Shown here: one piece after another, positions 5,755-6,444 of the stretch
How positions within the stretch are numbered: the stretch's first letter is position 1
How the letters are laid out: each line of letters starts with the position of its first letter
Assembly: GCA_003517285.1 (NCBI GenBank)
Contig: DPAW01000032.1
Location: 1 to 6,444, forward strand
Reading direction: 5' to 3'
Origin: Verrucomicrobiales bacterium
GTDB lineage: Bacteria; Verrucomicrobiota; Verrucomicrobiia; Limisphaerales; UBA1100
Length of the DNA: 6,444 nucleotides
Translations under genes and position numbers: made by a program
The notes under the pieces: model-generated
Database searches by the model: none
The model's input: only the letters and a program-made list of their open reading frames with translations
Told to the model about the DNA's origin: nothing

Positions 5755-6444
5755 TCACTTCCGCCCGCGCACTTTCCAGTTCGGATCGGGCGTGTGCATT
5801 TTTTCCATGAGATTGGCCGCGTGCCGGGCGAGGTCCGGGCGGCGCTTGGCGTAATCCCTTTTTTCGCCGGCATCATTGGACATGTCGTAGAGCTCGATTG
5901 GGCCGGTGAACATCGGCTTGCGGATGGCTTTCCATTTACCGAAACGCACGGCCTGCGCGGAGCCTCGTTCGTAGAATTCCCAATACATCTCGTGCTCGCG
6001 CTTCCATTGATTGGTGCGCGGCGTGCCTTTGAGCGGCCCAGCAAAGCTATCGCTGTCAATATCCGCGGGCGGCTTGGCACCGGAGAGATCGGCCAGAGTC
6101 GCCATGAAATCGCCGAAGTACCAGTGGGCATCATCCGCGCCGCCGGCCTTAATGGTGCCGGGCCACCACGCAATGGTCGGCACGCGAATACCGCCCTCGG
6201 TGAGGTCGCGTTTCATGCCGCGCAGCTTGCCGTTCGAATCAAAGTAATCGGCCAGATGCCCGCCTTCCTGATGCGGGCCATTGTCCGAGGTGAATATCAC
6301 CAGCGTGTTGTCGGCGATATTTAATTCCCGCACCAGATCGATGATGCGGCCGGTATCGCGGTCGATGTTTTGAATCATCTTGGCGAAGCCCTTCTCCGGT
6401 GCCGGCCAGTCTTTGGCGGCAAACTCGCCCAGATCATGCACCTC
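5755..6444 (-). CDS. Sulfatase C-terminal half, 5' end cut by the window edge
   Basis: Reading from the right edge on the minus strand, 229 residues are open to a TGA at 5757-5755. The GTG at 6441 is not the start: the frame is open to the edge and the N-terminal half of the sulfatase fold is missing. What is visible is the second half of an S1 sulfatase. FTSDNGPH has the metal-binding Asp-Asn at visible residues 54-55, and GMKRDLTEGGIRVP has the sulfate-contacting Lys at 78. The C-terminal subdomain ends in IELYDMSNDAGEKRDYA. The metal Asp pair, the catalytic cysteine and GKWH must lie upstream, outside the window, so Cys- or Ser-type cannot be told. The style (SDNGPHQEGG, LRGMKRDLTEGG) is that of planctomycete/verrucomicrobial arylsulfatase A-like proteins. 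It is clearly different from both + strand sulfatases and is richer in G+C (about 60% or more on sampled lines). Confidence 0.9.
   Translation of the reverse strand, partial: EVHDLGEFAAKDWPAPEKGFAKMIQNIDRDTGRIIDLVRELNIADNTLVIFTSDNGPHQEGGHLADYFDSNGKLRGMKRDLTEGGIRVPTIAWWPGTIKAGGADDAHWYFGDFMATLADLSGAKPPADIDSDSFAGPLKGTPRTNQWKREHEMYWEFYERGSAQAVRFGKWKAIRKPMFTGPIELYDMSNDAGEKRDYAKRRPDLARHAANLMEKMHTPDPNWKVRGRK
5767..5804 (+). terminator. Possible intrinsic terminator for the + strand sulfatase, inside the convergent gene
   Basis: GCGCAC (5767-5772) can pair with GTGTGC (5792-5797) through five Watson-Crick pairs and one G-U pair. One base later comes a run of six T (5799-5804). The 19-base loop is longer than usual and the stem is short. 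An alternative stem, CGCCCG (5762-5767) with CGGGCG (5787-5792), competes. The bases also encode the C-terminus of the opposite-strand sulfatase, so the T run may just be lysine or methionine codons read backwards. It is nevertheless the only candidate end signal just after the stop at 5753. Confidence 0.3.

Noticed and set aside
5538..6173. Minus-strand open frame of 211 codons spanning the convergent junction
   Set aside because: It overlaps both sulfatases in a different frame. Its low-complexity Pro/Arg/Ser composition fits an out-of-frame reading.
1..6444. CRISPR arrays, tRNA or rRNA genes, transposases, attachment sites
   Set aside because: No regularly spaced repeats, cloverleaf-like segments, transposase motifs or flanking direct repeats were found by eye on either strand.

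Overview
The window reads as part of a bacterial chromosome from the PVC group, most likely a marine or otherwise sulfated-glycan-degrading verrucomicrobium or planctomycete. This is inferred from the density of secreted sulfatase genes, the secreted concanavalin-A-like protein and the general style of the proteins; there is no marker gene to confirm it. The window holds six genes and a seventh that runs off the right edge (the first is also cut, at the left edge). Coding density is high and no gap exceeds about 105 bases.

Left part (1-1876): the 3' part of a membrane cation antiporter that retains both alpha repeats of the Na+/Ca2+ exchanger superfamily, followed 16 bases later by a complete SAM-dependent O-methyltransferase of the hydroxyneurosporene/hydroxyindole type. 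The exchanger gene is visibly richer in A+T than what follows.

Middle (1877-4284): a 55-base spacer with two overlapping, mutually exclusive inverted repeats lies just before a gene for a small secreted concanavalin-A-like protein. Next come a secreted Cys-type sulfatase, which has the only strong Shine-Dalgarno sequence I noticed before a gene here, and a 94-residue AhpD-like (carboxymuconolactone decarboxylase family) protein starting 6 bases after the sulfatase stop. The tight spacing suggests one transcript for these three genes.

Right part (4285-6444): after a 104-base gap comes a second secreted Cys-type sulfatase. A third sulfatase on the opposite strand converges on it, with a single base between the two stop codons; its N-terminal half, including the catalytic cysteine region, lies beyond the window.

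Taken together, the right two thirds looks like a sulfatase cluster for exported desulfation of sulfated polysaccharides. All three sulfatases are diverged from one another, so they probably act on different sulfate positions or glycans. No formylglycine-generating enzyme, glycoside hydrolase or transporter for such a pathway is visible here. I do not see a clearly new multi-gene system; the least ordinary items are the AhpD-like gene with altered active-site spacing residues between two sulfatases, and the switch-like hairpins before the lectin-like gene.
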